DNA from: Sepiola atlantica
Lineage: Eukaryota > Mollusca > Cephalopoda > Sepiida > Sepiolidae
Assembly: GCA_963556195.1 (NCBI GenBank)
Contig: OY744517.1
Location: 83,933,214-83,997,213, forward strand
Length of the DNA stretch: 64,000 nt
Direction: 5' to 3'
Position numbers and translations under genes: made by a program. Positions 1 to 9,174 of this stretch are shown here, piece after piece (the stretch's first letter is position 1; each line of letters begins with the position of its first letter). The notes below the pieces were generated by a model. That model ran no database searches and was not told the DNA's origin. It saw only the letters and a program-made list of their open reading frames with translations.

Positions 1-1149
1 GTGTTACATTGTGATACTTTAAAAGGAAGCTTTAGTGGAAAAACGAAAAAGGCTGAGAAATTACATAGGCAGTCTCTCATGCATCCAAAGAGAAATTGGT
101 AACTTTAGTTAGAGGCAGTAAGGCATTTCATGATAAGGAATTTCTGAGTCAGATCAAAGATGTTTGTGATTCTTGTTCAGTTTGCCAGAGGTTTAGAAAA
201 ACACCTCCCCTACCAGTTGTAGGATTGGCTCTTGGTACCAGGTTTAATGGCATTGTATGTTTGGATTTAAAGGAACATCGACATAACCAATGCTGGATTC
301 TGCGCCTAATTGATACATCCAGTAGATACTCTACTGTCAGATTGATTGAGACCAAAAAGAGTGAAGAAATTATTTACAACATATTTTTAATGTGGATATC
401 TTATTTTGGAGCTCCCAAACGGCTTTTAAGTGACAACGGAGGAGAGTTAAATAATGAGGGCGACCAACGAAACACTGAATATTGAAACATGCACGACATC
501 TGCATAAAGTCCATTCATCAATGGTACTATGGAACGTCACAATCTAATAATTGCTGAAGCAATGGAAAAAAACATTAGATTATGAAAAATGTGAGCCCAA
601 AATACCTTTGGCTTGGGCGGTTAGTGACAAAATGCATTTCATAACCATTCTGGATATAGTCCAAATGAGCTGGTATTTAGGTAAAATATTAACACCCCCT
701 CAGTTTTAAATGATCGGTTACCTTGATTGGACACTGCAATAACCAGTGATATGGTTAGAATAAATTTTAATGCCCTACATGAAGCAGGGAAAAGCTTCAT
801 GGAAGCCGAATAAAGCGAAGGAATTCAGAGAGCCTTGAGATATAATGTAAGGACTTATGCAGATGAAGAAATTGTGACAGATGACCGTGTCTACTATAGA
901 AGACAAAACTACAAAGGATGGCATGATCCTGCTAAAGTTTTGGGGAAAGAAGCTCAATCTGTATTGATTAGACATGGGGGAGCAGTTTTCAGAATGCATC
1001 CATGTCACTTGATGAAGGTAGACAAAGAATTGCAAAGTCCAAGGAATGAAGAAAATACAAATTATTCAAATGAGATGAATGAAGTTTTGGAGGTGTGGAA
1101 GATGAAGGACAATATAATAACAATTCAAATAGCGATAGAAGGGAAGTGA
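1..1149 (+). pseudogene. Ty1/copia-type integrase region (decayed)
   Basis: Bases 1-98 and 96-485 read, across a frameshift, as an integrase. An HHCC zinc-binding segment (LHRQSLMH, then VCDSCSVCQRF) is followed by a DDE core with D in VCLDLKE, D in LSDNGGE and, after a further frameshift near 520, E in NGTMERHN. A spacer with stops leads to 835-1149, an intact stretch of integrase C-terminus (DRVYYRRQNYKGW, RHGGAVFRMHPCHL). The integrase would insert element cDNA into chromosomes. Several frameshifts and stops make it non-functional. The reverse transcriptase half follows at 2.2-3.7 kb on the same strand, and the integrase-before-RT order is that of copia elements. The 5' end lies outside the window. 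Confidence 0.9.
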
Positions 1150-1209
1150 AAAATAACAGTAGAGTTGTAGAGTATAAATTGAAAGGGAATGATGAATGGA
1201 AAAAAGGAA
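1068..1209 (+). repeat. Direct repeat, copy 1 (copia sequence flanking the insert)
   Basis: This stretch, starting at AAATGAGATGAATGAAG, is repeated with about 80-85% identity at 2011-2168. The two copies flank the LTR-like block at 1244-1992. They belong to the copia reading frame downstream of the integrase and are far too long for a target-site duplication. Confidence 0.85.
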
Positions 1210-1243
1210 TGGTTATGTGTTGAATAACAGGTTTATAACACGT

Positions 1244-1992
1244 TGTAATGTCGGAATCTCTGGCGTTGTAGAACAGCTCCTTTGTTGATCCAGCGAACGG
1301 CATCGCTTGCTAATGGGACGATATGTCGTTTCTCGATCCGGGCGACGTCGAGTGGTCTTGCTAATCGGTCCCGGCTTTCAATCTCCCCCTTTTGGTCGAC
1401 ACAGTAGTAGACGCAATTCGGGAATGATATTTCCCTTTCTTTTTCTCTCTGCTTTCAATGTCTGCACCCAAGCTGCCATTGTTAGTCGCTCCGTCGCCGC
1501 CACCATTCTCTGTAGACGCTTTGTCGTTGTTACATTTTCGGGCCGGCGGTTTCTTTCTGTAACTGAAACCAATCTACACATAACAAAATATAACAAGCCT
1601 TCGCTTTTAGTTCGAGCCATTTATTTTCGTCCATTAGCTTGTCGTTGAAACAGAGAGAGAGAGAGAAGCTTACGCTAGTTACTTAACTAATTCATCACTT
1701 AATCACTTGTAAGGGAAGGAAGAGGGGGACATCGTCTGGCTCTCATATTTTGGGGATCCGAAATCTCCTAGCTTATGTAATCGCTATATAGCTAATGCGT
1801 GTTGACTCGTCGGCTTCCAGTCAAGAACTGAAAATCTCACTGCCGTTTTCTCACCGGGAAAACTGTGACGTCACGAAATCTCGTGATCGACGCACAGGTG
1901 TGATCTAACCCTCGACCCCGAGGTCTCGTCAGCTGTCCCCGCGAATCGTGAGAACACATTGCACCAACATTGCACGAGATGACTCCGTTACA
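1244..1992. mobile_element. Possible solo LTR interrupting the copia element
   Basis: The block starts TGTAATGTCGG and ends CTCCGTTACA, giving TGTAA/TTACA terminal inverted repeats typical of LTRs, over 749 bp. It is clearly more GC-rich than its surroundings and has no coding sequence related to the copia pol. The short flanks (ACACGT on the left, AATCG on the right) do not form a target-site duplication. The alternative is another insertion or rearranged segment. Confidence 0.4.
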
Positions 1993-2010
1993 AATCGCGC
2001 AAGTTAATTA

Positions 2011-2168
2011 AAATGAGATGAATGAAGTCTTGGAGGGGGAAGATGAAGGACAATATAATAACAATTCAAATAGCGATAGAAAAGAAGTAAAATGTAACAG
2101 TATAAAACCAAGTAGAAACTAGGTTATAGAATATAAATTGAGAGGAAGTGACGAGTAGAAAAAAAGGA
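2011..2168 (+). repeat. Direct repeat, copy 2 (copia sequence flanking the insert)
   Basis: Second copy of the 1068-1209 segment, slightly diverged and with a short extra insertion. From here copia coding sequence continues into the reverse transcriptase region. Confidence 0.85.
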
Positions 2169-2221
2169 TACAACCGGGAAAATATAGCTATTGACTAAAT
2201 ATAAAACCAGAAGCTAAAAAT

Positions 2222-3662
2222 GAAAATCTTCTTTGTATCAATTTGGATCATGTTGATCAATGGAGAGAACTTTCTCAAGTAAAAGAGGAAGTAATTTATC
2301 AGGAACATGCAGTTTTGCTTACTTTTGAACAAGAACAAGTAGAAGATGTGATCGATGCAAAGAAAAGAGAATTGGAAAATATAGAAATTCCTAAAGTATA
2401 TGAATGTGTGCCTGAAATGGGGCAAACATGTCTATCAACAAGATGGGTGATAACAGAAGAATGTGTGAATGATAAAAATATAATGAAGTATTGTTGCATG
2501 TGGTTATGAAGAAGATTCCATAGCCGAAAAACAGATTCTCCAATGTGCGGTCGTGAGGCTATGCGTCTCGTATTGTCAACGGCTTCAGTTACGATGTGGC
2601 AGGTGGAGACTCTTGATTTTACTTCGACATTTCTGCAAGCTGATATGCTTGAGAGAGAGAGAGGTATGTCTTAGACCATCATCTGATGTGTGTCATGAAT
2701 CACAGGTGTGGAAGCTGAAAAGATGTATCTATGGATTAAAAGATGCACCTCGTTCATGGTATAAGCGAGTTAATCATGAGTTAACTCGTTTGAAAAGGAA
2801 TGGTGAGTGCATATGAAAATGCACTGTTTCTTTGGCATCATGCCACTGGTAATTTGATAGGCATTCTGGTAATACCTGTAGATGATTTCATATTCTGTGG
2901 AAATTATCTATTTAAGAAAAATGCGATCGCAGAATTGGAAAAGATATTCAAAATTGGAAAGCATGAAAGTGGAACATTCAAATTTTGTGGATTGAATATT
3001 AAGCAAACAAAAATGGGATTATTATAGATCAAAATCTGGATTATTTTAGATCAAAATCGATATGGTTCAGTTATATCCTCAATAGACATAAAGTAAGAGA
3101 AATCATTAAGGAAAAATGATGGATTGAGTCAAGAGGAGAAGATAGAGCTAAACAGATTGACAGGTCAAATGATGTGGGTATCCACCCAGACGCGACCAGA
3201 TGTATCATTTGATGTGTGTAGAATAAGTAATATTGGAAAATCTCCAAATGTGAAGTTACTCTTCCAGGTAAACTAGTCACTAATAAAATTAAAATGAAGA
3301 ACAAATTCCATATCTTTTTTCCTCAGCTTGAGAAACCTTCGGATCTGAACATTGTTTTTTATTCAGATGCCACCTATGCTAGTTCGGAGGATGGATGCTA
3401 TGCTGGTATATTAATAGCTGCCATGCTTCAAGAGATATTCAGACTACCTAGATTGCCTGAAGTTCTTTGGAAAACGGAAAAAGCGTCTCTGATAGAGACT
3501 TTAAAATCATCAAATCTTGTGAGTGACCAGCGTCTAAGAGTGAAGAAAATGATAGCGAAGGAGGAGATCCAAACTGAATGGATCAAAGGCGAAGAACAGG
3601 TTACGGATTGTCTGAAGAAGATGGGAGCCTCTACTGAAATTCTGAGGGACTTGTTGCAATGA
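2222..3662 (+). pseudogene. Ty1/copia reverse transcriptase and RNase H (decayed)
   Basis: The copia RVT_2 domain is spread over frames. 2243-2509 holds the entry segment (VYECVPEMGQ, STRWVITE). About 2540-2700 holds the segment normally reading VETLDF and FLQADM. 2690-2816 has the hallmark IYGLKDAPRSWY. 2800-3027 has the catalytic box as VDDFIFCG. After further frameshifts, 3294-3662 is the RNase H tail (VFYSDATYAS, DQRLRVKKMIAKEE, EQVTDCLKKMGAS, LRDLLQ). Together with 1-1149 this is one copia element, probably of the Hydra/mollusc type. It would copy element RNA to cDNA; at least four frameshifts and in-frame stops rule out activity. Confidence 0.9.
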
Positions 3663-3902
3663 TGACTTGTTTTACTTTTGTTTTTTATGGAACTGTGTTC
3701 TTCACTAGAACACATCAGCAATGTTAAGTTATCTCCCTTGTATTTAGATACAAGAGTTTTATTTTTTGGGAATAAGCTTTTAGAGTTATCTCCCTTGCTT
3801 GTTGTTGGTTATTGGCTGAGAAAACAAAGATGGCATTTGGACAAGCGGACGTGTATCAATGACTGGATTTATGTAACAAGTAAATGAACAGTTATGCCTT
3901 AG
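3663..3902 (+). other. Copia 3' flank; no gene
   Basis: AT-rich sequence after the RNase H stop. The motif AGTTATCTCCCTTG occurs twice (about 3726 and 3784). It may be 3' UTR or LTR remains of the copia element, but no LTR pair can be delimited. A related GTTATCTCCCTT occurs near 53296. Confidence 0.4.
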
Positions 3903-4040
3903 GGGTGCACTTAGAGATTTGTGAACACTTTCATTGTCTTCCCCGGTAAATTTTACATAAAAATACACTAAGATTTGTGTAAATTCTCAAACGTTTTTTT
4001 TTCTATAGGGAACACATACATTGAGTTTTATATATATAGA
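3903..4040 (+). repeat. Dispersed repeat family (GTGCACTTAGAG), copy 1
   Basis: The stretch GTGCACTTAGAGATTTG through TCTTCCCCGGTAAATTTT to ACATTGAGTTTTATATATA recurs at 19.88-19.95, 20.00-20.07 plus 20.72-20.82, and 59.97-60.06 kb. It ends in a short TA run. No coding capacity is seen. Confidence 0.7.
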
Positions 4041-4144
4041 TATATAGTATAGTAGTTGTGAAAAAATATTTACATCCATATAAAGTGTAGTTGCTAAAAG
4101 TCGATTTATCTATGAAGGACAAAAATAATCAAATACAAACACAC

Positions 4145-4146
<2 letters not shown>

Positions 4147-4185
<39 letters not shown>
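4147..4185. repeat. (TA)n microsatellite
   Basis: About 19 TA units, immediately left of the inverted-repeat element at 4201-4600. Confidence 0.97.
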
Positions 4186-4192
<7 letters not shown>

Positions 4193-4200
4193 CATACATA

Positions 4201-4605
4201 CATTTTAGAGGTGAAAGATGAGAATAAAAAATTGTAAAGATACGATATTTATTAGAACATCAACATAAGACTCTTTACCTTTTGGCCCTTATTTTGTTTT
4301 AATTTTGTTTTATTTTATGTAAAAATTTCAAAGTTAAATGTTGCCAATAATATTTACAATTACATTGTCGGCTTTTCCCTATCCTCTGATGAGAAGAGTT
4401 TATCTTTGAAAATCCATGGATTAAGGATATGAGGCTCCTGCTCTGAACTTTTGATGTTCTAATAAATATTGTATCTTTACAATTTTTTATTCTCATCTTT
4501 CACCTCTAAAATTGATTGCTCTATTCAATATATTGAGCTTTATATTATCACGATAGATTATTATTATTAAACGATAATTCAATTATCGTTATTAAATTCA
4601 ACATT

Positions 4606-4608
<3 letters not shown>
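4201..4608 (+). mobile_element. Hammerhead-bearing foldback element, copy A
   Basis: Arms at 4201-4262 and 4452-4513 are about 60-bp near-perfect inverted repeats (left starts CATTTTAGAGGTGAAAG). The spacer carries a hammerhead core at 4380-4429. After the right arm come the tail motif ATATTGAGC (4530-4538), a 9-bp-stem hairpin ACGATAATT/AATTATCGT (4571-4589) and a long (TA)n tract. (TA)n therefore borders both ends. No protein is encoded. Confidence 0.75.
4380..4429 (+). ncRNA. Hammerhead ribozyme-like core, copy A
   Basis: Stem I TATCCT (4380-4385) pairs with AGGATA (4424-4429). CTGATGA lies at 4386-4392. Stem II is AAGA/TCTT (4394-4397, 4403-4406) closed by a G.U pair. GAA (4408-4410) precedes stem III AATCC/GGATT (4411-4415, 4418-4422, loop AT). 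H17 is A4423. All conserved core positions are present. Compared with the other copies, stems I and III carry paired changes that keep base pairing. Self-cleavage is inferred, not shown. Confidence 0.75.

Positions 4609-4671
<63 letters not shown>
4609..4671. repeat. (TA)n microsatellite
   Basis: Uninterrupted AT/TA run at the 3' end of hammerhead element copy A. Confidence 0.97.
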
Positions 4672-4673
<2 letters not shown>

Positions 4674-4912
4674 AACATATGCATACACATTTTATTTTTC
4701 TGAGTAATCAACACATTGGCTAATGATATGCACCATCATTTTTGCAAGATTATTCAAGAAAACACACAGAAACTAATCTTAAAAGCTTTCCAATATCAAG
4801 TTATTTTGAATTTAATTATGACCTTGAGTATATCACATGCAGAGATATTTTCCAAGATATTTTTACAGAAATAAGTGTTCCTCATATGCAAAAATAACAT
4901 GCATGCACACAA
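4672..4912. other. AT-rich spacer, no feature seen
   Basis: Unique-looking AT-rich sequence between the (TA)n and (CA)n tracts. No coding, repeat or structural signal was recognised. Confidence 0.6.

Positions 4913-5000
<88 letters not shown>
4913..5000. repeat. (CA)n microsatellite
   Basis: About 44 CA units. Reading frames through it give only TH or CV repeats and are not genes. Confidence 0.97.
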
Positions 5001-5004
<4 letters not shown>

Positions 5005-5301
5005 GAATGTATAGGAATTCGATGAAAATATTAATGTGCTTTATGGTTTTATTAGCAGGTCACCATGACATGGGTTCATTAGTTCATTATATCACCATAA
5101 TGAGTTCTGGTCTAATGGGGTAACCCTAGGAGGTTTGGTAGGGGGACAATAAATTTTAGCAGCATGAAACCAGTTAAGCAGAGAGTGTAGATTACTAATG
5201 TTTTGTCATCAGTTTTATATATATTTTTCCCTTTAAATTTTAATTCGTAATTTTATGTATTAGATTATATCTTTCTCTTCTCTCTTTCACACACACACAC
5301 G

Positions 5302-5305
<4 letters not shown>

Positions 5306-5373
<68 letters not shown>
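5306..5373. repeat. (TA)n microsatellite at the left edge of the gypsy element
   Basis: The run is preceded by a short CACACACA stretch (5288-5300). The 5' LTR begins directly after it, and the 3' LTR ends against another TA run, so the element probably inserted into an AT microsatellite. Confidence 0.95.
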
Positions 5374-5375
<2 letters not shown>

Positions 5376-5378
<3 letters not shown>

Positions 5379-5808
5379 GGGGTACAAATCACCCCTATTG
5401 AAAAACTAATGGAAGCAACCATCTATAATAAATACCATGGTTGCAAAGACTCAAACAGAGGATATTCCTATCATGTGAGAGTCCTCGTACCACGTGTGGT
5501 ATCTGTTCCGATGGATACTACACCCTTTAGACCGGTGTTGTCTTGGCCTTCGGGGCATGATTCCGCCGGTCTATGGGTCTGTCCTGTGCAGTTCTAGGAG
5601 GTCCACCCTCCCAGGCTTTGCCTCTCCTCTTTGGGGAGGAGTAAGTTTATAGCTTACTGCCTGAGGCGCCCCTACCGGGGAATGCCGACGGGGCTGCCCA
5701 GGCAATTTTAAATGGCTAAAGCGCTCACCTTCTCGGGCACTGGCTTTTCAGATCCCACTTTCCGACCTTGTGTCACATACTCCTATAGTGGGTAGGTGTT
5801 AAATAAAG
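5376..5808 (+). repeat. 5' LTR (3'-truncated)
   Basis: About 96% identical to 6372-6803. It ends at the SINE tail (AAATAAAG) where the 3' LTR continues into GGACATTCCTATTC, so the deletion breakpoint lies exactly at the SINE 3' end. Confidence 0.85.
5476..5805 (+). mobile_element. U2-related SINE inside the 5' LTR
   Basis: Starts after GGATATTCCTATCATG, which corresponds to the SINE's left target-site duplication in the 3' LTR. Its head contains GTGGTATCTGTTCC, aligned to the U2-derived GTAGTATCTGTTCC of the 28.3-kb SINE. The body (CGGGGCATGATTCCGCC, CTACCGGGGAATGCC) matches the same SINE. The right duplication was lost in the internal deletion. Confidence 0.8.
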
Positions 5809-6348
5809 ATGAGTGATTTTTGTCAAAAAATCGAAAATTTAACGGCCGAAGCCGTCAAACTAAAAAAAGATCTAAAAAATTTTTTTCCAAGTGTTTTTTC
5901 TGAAAAGCTTGGATGCTGCACGAAAATAAAAGCGAAATTCGAATTGCTGGATGAAGCAAAACCAATATTCAAAAAACCGCCGAATACTACAGTTCCTATA
6001 AAGAGGTATTTACCTGGGGAAAAGGTATTTTTCCAGGTACATAAAAATAATAGTATGATGTGGGAACTAGGAAAGGTCAAGCAGAGGATCGGGCGGATGG
6101 TTTACATAATCGAAGGTCCAAAATTTACTCACAAGAAGCATTTGAACCAAATTCGGAAACGTGTCACTGATGACGACAGACAACCTCCTGTTGAACAAGA
6201 AAAAGTAATGGACCATATATATGACACGTTCGACCTGGTAACACCACAAGCAGCCGGACAACGCCGATCTTCCAGAGAAAGAAAAAGGATCGATCCCATA
6301 GAGATCAATCCCAGGAAAAAGAGCTATACGATCATTCCAGGGGAATGA
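5809..6348 (+). pseudogene. Fused gypsy pol remnant (RT linker joined to integrase C-terminus)
   Basis: The 179-residue frame is open. Residues 24-57 (FFPSVFSEKLGCCTKIKAKF, then ELLDEAKPIFKKPP) match the linker just upstream of gypsy reverse transcriptase. Residues from about 66 (KRYLPGEKVFFQV, WELGKVKQRIG, KKHLNQIRKR) match the integrase C-terminal GPY/F-like module, followed by a basic tail (RRSSRERKRIDP). RT, RNase H and the integrase catalytic core are missing between residues 57 and 66, yet the frame is kept. The ATG at 5809 sits at the deletion junction and is unlikely to be a native start. No enzymatic activity is expected. Confidence 0.85.
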
Positions 6349-6353
6349 AAAGC

Positions 6354-6371
6354 TCGGGAGGGGGGGGGGGT
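6354..6371 (+). promoter_or_regulatory. Polypurine tract of the gypsy element
   Basis: The run CGGGAGGGGGGGGGG lies directly upstream of the 3' LTR start, the position where plus-strand cDNA priming occurs in LTR retrotransposons. Confidence 0.7.
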
Positions 6372-6962
6372 TGTGGGGTACAAATCACCCCTATTGAAGA
6401 ACTAATGGAAGCAACCATCTATAATAAATACCATGGTTGCAAAGACTCAAACAGAGGACATTCCTATTATGTGAGAGTCCTCGTACCACGTGTGGTATCT
6501 GTTCCGATGGATACTACACCCTATAGACCGGTGTTGTCTTGGCCTTTGGGGCATGATTCCGCCGGTCTATGGGTCTGTCCTGTGCAGTTCTAGAAGGTCC
6601 ACCCTCCCAGGCTTTGCCTCTCCTCTTTGGGGAGGAGTAAGTTTATAGCTTACTGCCTGAGGCGCCCCTACCGGGGAATGCCGACGGGGCTGCCCAGGCA
6701 ATTTTTAATGGCTAAAGCGCTCACCTTCTCGGGCGCTGGCTTTTCAAATCCCACTTTCCGACCTTGTGTCACATACTCCTATAGTGGGTAGGTGTTAAAT
6801 AAAGGACATTCCTATTCATGTTTTACCGCATGGTAGGAATCCGGTCATCTCCTACTACATTTAGTGGCGTTACTGTATTGCTATGAATAAATACATTGTA
6901 TATTTTAACCTGTCACAATTTGTGGTTGTTATCTTTGTGACCCCTAGCACGGGTCTACAACA
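6372..6962 (+). repeat. 3' LTR (complete)
   Basis: 591 bp, TGTGGGG...CTACAACA. It contains the SINE at 6472-6803, then native LTR sequence with AATAAATA near 6887. Confidence 0.85.
6472..6803 (+). mobile_element. U2-related SINE inside the 3' LTR, with target-site duplication
   Basis: The insert is bracketed by GGACATTCCTATTATG (6456-6471) and GGACATTCCTATTCATG (6804-6820), a 16-17 bp duplication as expected for LINE-mediated retroposition. The body is the same as in the SINEs at 28270 and 30541. The head retains only the later part of the U2 region, preceded by GTACCACGTG. Confidence 0.85.
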
Positions 6963-6980
6963 ATATATATATATATATAT
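6963..6980. repeat. (TA)n tract
   Basis: Short TA run between the gypsy 3' LTR and hammerhead element copy B. Confidence 0.9.
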
Positions 6981-7346
6981 AGGTAGAAGGTAGAAGGATG
7001 AAAAGGAATTAGAAAAGCGACAGAGGCAGATCTTTTTTTTCAATTCAGTTGTTCAATGCAAGGTATATTTTGCAAAAAAGCAATTTATTCAATTAATTTT
7101 TTCCTAAAGCCAGGCTTTTCAAAGATCCAAATCTTATCATCAGAGGAAATTGCTGGGATAGATAAGTTGGCAAAGGCCAAGATTTAAAATTTGAAAAAGT
7201 AAACTAAAGATTGTGGGGGAAAAAAAATCTTTATTTTTACTTTTTCAATTTCCTCTACCTATCTATCTGCTCTATCCGGTATATTGAGCTGTATTCTTTT
7301 CACAATAGGTTTTACTTTTCCTAAAAGTTCGCTTTTAGTTCTCCAC

Positions 7347-7348
<2 letters not shown>
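6981..7348 (-). mobile_element. Hammerhead-bearing element, copy B
   Basis: On the minus strand it matches the 47.9-48.3 kb copy along most of its length, including AACTTATCTATCCCAGC before the ribozyme and TACCTTGC after it. On the plus strand 7266-7348 carries the shared tail ATATTGAGC, TCACAATAGG and the hairpin CTAAAAGTTCGCTTTTAG. TA tracts border both ends. Confidence 0.75.
7100..7149 (-). ncRNA. Hammerhead ribozyme-like core, copy B
   Basis: Minus strand: stem I TTTCCT/AGGAAA (7144-7149 with 7100-7105), CTGATGA (7137-7143), stem II AAGAT/ATCTT with loop TTGG, GAA (7118-7120), stem III AAGCC/GGCTT (7107-7117) with a one-base loop, and H17 = U. A T.T mismatch sits where the first stem II pair is normally G-C, so activity is uncertain. 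Confidence 0.75.

Positions 7349-7397
<49 letters not shown>
7349..7397. repeat. (TA)n microsatellite
   Basis: TA run at the tail end of element copy B. Confidence 0.96.
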
Positions 7398-7402
<5 letters not shown>

Positions 7403-7520
7403 TTTTTATTTATACAAATCTGTACAAAAGAGATAATGACATGCTCATGTTTCGATCAGTAGCAATTTAAACTACGATTTCCTCAGGCAAAGATGTTGGT
7501 CTTTTCTTTAGTTGTTCATA
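7398..7520 (-). mobile_element. Relic of the 11.8/63.6-kb palindrome family with hammerhead-like core
   Basis: TATTTTTATTTATACAAATC resembles the start of the 11.8 and 63.6 kb elements. On the minus strand CTGAGGA (7480-7486), a bulged stem II (ATC/GAT plus GTAG/CTAC), GAA, stem III ACATG/CATGT (7439-7450, loop AG) and H17 = C are present. Stem I is not formed. Confidence 0.5.
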
Positions 7521-7932
7521 TTGAAGAAAGAAGGCAAAAGAAAAATACCATTAAATTCAAAACTGAAAGGTCACATGATTATATTTAAAATAATATTTTA
7601 ATTAAACCGTTTGCATAGCGTCAGTTAAGGAGTTAATAAACTAATCTATTTTTAGCATTGAATATGTGTCGTAGGGTGGCAAATACTAAAAAAAAAAAAA
7701 GAGAGTGAAGGGGGTTCTGGAGAAGGAAGGGCTATATCGCAACTGAATACACACACAAAAAAGCTAGACATGGCTAAATATTGTTTTCGTGCATGTTTAC
7801 ACAATTTATGAGGAATAAAATTATCAGGATTTGTATTTTCTTAAGTTTGTATGGGAATAAAATGAATAAAAATTGGATAATAATTCAAGAAAATAAAAAA
7901 TAATAATGATAATAAAGATAATAATATATATA
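7521..7932. other. AT-rich spacer, no feature seen
   Basis: Low-complexity AT-rich sequence with short homopolymers. No coding or repeat signal was recognised. Confidence 0.6.
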
Positions 7933-8064
7933 CATAGCTACATTGGTTTTACAAGCACTACCCTATCCCACCGCCTCACCATACATCTTGTAAACCATAG
8001 CTCAATTTACCAACATCTACAAAAACATAACATAGGGTAGTGCTTGTAAAACCAATGTAGCTAT
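7933..8064. repeat. Palindromic foldback (33-bp perfect arms)
   Basis: Left arm 7933-7966 (CATAGCTACATTGG to CTACCCTAT) and right arm 8032-8064 are perfect inverted repeats around a 65-bp loop. TAATAATGATAATAA-like runs flank the structure on both sides. It is probably a MITE or foldback unit. Confidence 0.85.
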
Positions 8065-8458
8065 TAGCTTTATTATGATTATTATTATGGGAGTTACATT
8101 CTTAACGTAATGCGATGTTGTTCTGTGATACCATCCAGCATTGCTGAATTTAAATAGTCAACGACTTTCTGGAACAATGCTGAAAACGTTCTATGCTCGT
8201 TTCTTTTTAAAATTCTCTTCTTTCCCCAGCTATTTTGTTCATTTGCTTTTGACACCTGAGGATGATTGGACGAAGAATCGAAAACGTTCGTGAATTCTGT
8301 GAAACGTATGGAACATTTATTATTTTGTTTATTTTATTTTCATACAAAAAGGACCATCAGAAAAATTGAAAAAATAAAAAAAAGTATAATTAAACGGACG
8401 AATTCTGTTATTTTTAACAATGTTTGCATAAATGAGAAAATGCTGCCTCAATACACAC

Positions 8459-8462
<4 letters not shown>

Positions 8463-8509
<47 letters not shown>
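8463..8509. repeat. (TA)n microsatellite
   Basis: TA run preceded by ACACACAC, next to the SINE tail at 8515. Confidence 0.97.
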
Positions 8510-8512
<3 letters not shown>

Positions 8513-8514
8513 AA

Positions 8515-8690
8515 TATTTTTAATAAATAAATATTAAATATTTAAATACCTAGAGACATCGATGTTTCATGCTAACACAATATTCAGTCTAGGAACTAAT
8601 TCCCGACGGTCGGTGGGCGCGAACCCCGAACACAAATCGCCACTGATTCGTAGTCGGTGATCTTAACCAAAGGGCCATCGTCAATTAGTT
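8515..8690 (-). mobile_element. tRNA-like SINE
   Basis: On the minus strand an A box-like TGGTTAAGATCACCG (8655-8669) and a B box-like GGGGTTCGCGCC (about 8617-8627) are spaced as in a tRNA-derived pol III promoter. An AT-rich tail (TATTTAATATTTATTTATT) follows. Start and end are approximate. Confidence 0.65.
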
Positions 8691-8827
8691 AGTAAATATA
8701 GAGTAACTTTAACTGTAAATAGCGACACGTGGCCGTCATCTACCAGGCAGCTAGAGTGATCTTACGAAACGGTGTTCGGATCGCGCATATAGCTATTAGT
8801 ACTGCTTGTTATTAAAGCTACTCGAAA

Positions 8828-9025
8828 GTGCCCAGCCCTTGTAACAGAAGCTGAAGAGAGTCAGATGGCTAAGTCCTTCTGTGCTTGAAACCGGCGATAC
8901 GAATGTTGTACTAATTTTTCTGTACCAAAATGAATAAATATTACGCTCTTAACTTTTAATTTTTAACATTAATTTTCAATTAATCTAGCACTCTGTTGGG
9001 ATTTTTCCTGCTATATTACAAAGAA

Positions 9026-9030
<5 letters not shown>
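8828..9030 (+). repeat. Dispersed repeat ending in (TA)n, copy 1
   Basis: The stretch from ACAGAAGCTGAAGAGAG to CTATATTACAAAGAAGTT is repeated in inverse orientation at 56837-57030. Both copies stop at the same base against a (TA)n tract, so the microsatellite is part of the element end or its target. Confidence 0.85.

Positions 9031-9086
<56 letters not shown>
9031..9086. repeat. (TA)n microsatellite
   Basis: TA run at the 3' edge of the repeat at 8828-9030. Confidence 0.97.
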
Positions 9087-9088
<2 letters not shown>

Positions 9089-9130
9089 TGTTGGAGGCTG
9101 TGATTAGTGCAGTTTCCAGTAGTTTTCGCC

Positions 9131-9133
<3 letters not shown>

Positions 9134-9171
<38 letters not shown>
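9134..9171. repeat. (TA)n microsatellite, left flank of hAT-like element
   Basis: TA run that abuts CAGGGC, the terminal inverted repeat of the element at 9172. Confidence 0.95.

Positions 9172-9174
<3 letters not shown>

Larger units (their letters stand above)
5376..6962 (+). mobile_element. Internally deleted Ty3/gypsy retrotransposon with SINE-loaded LTRs
   Basis: Two direct repeats starting TGTGGGGTACAAATC (5376 and 6372) bracket a 179-codon frame made of gypsy pol pieces. The 3' LTR follows a G-rich polypurine tract and ends CTACAACA at 6962. The 5' LTR copy stops at about 5808, losing the last 160 bp or so of the LTR, the primer-binding site, gag, protease and most of pol. Both LTRs contain the same SINE, so the SINE entered before this copy formed. 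The left and right flanks are both (TA)n. Confidence 0.85.

Noticed and set aside
1307..1648. 113-codon plus frame and 80-codon minus frame
   Set aside because: They overlap inside the GC-rich LTR-like block, with no domain and no link to the copia pol.
8243..8300. Hammerhead-like CTGAGGATGATTGG..GAATCGAAAACG
   Set aside because: A GATT/AATC stem II exists, but an extra A disrupts the core and stem I does not pair.
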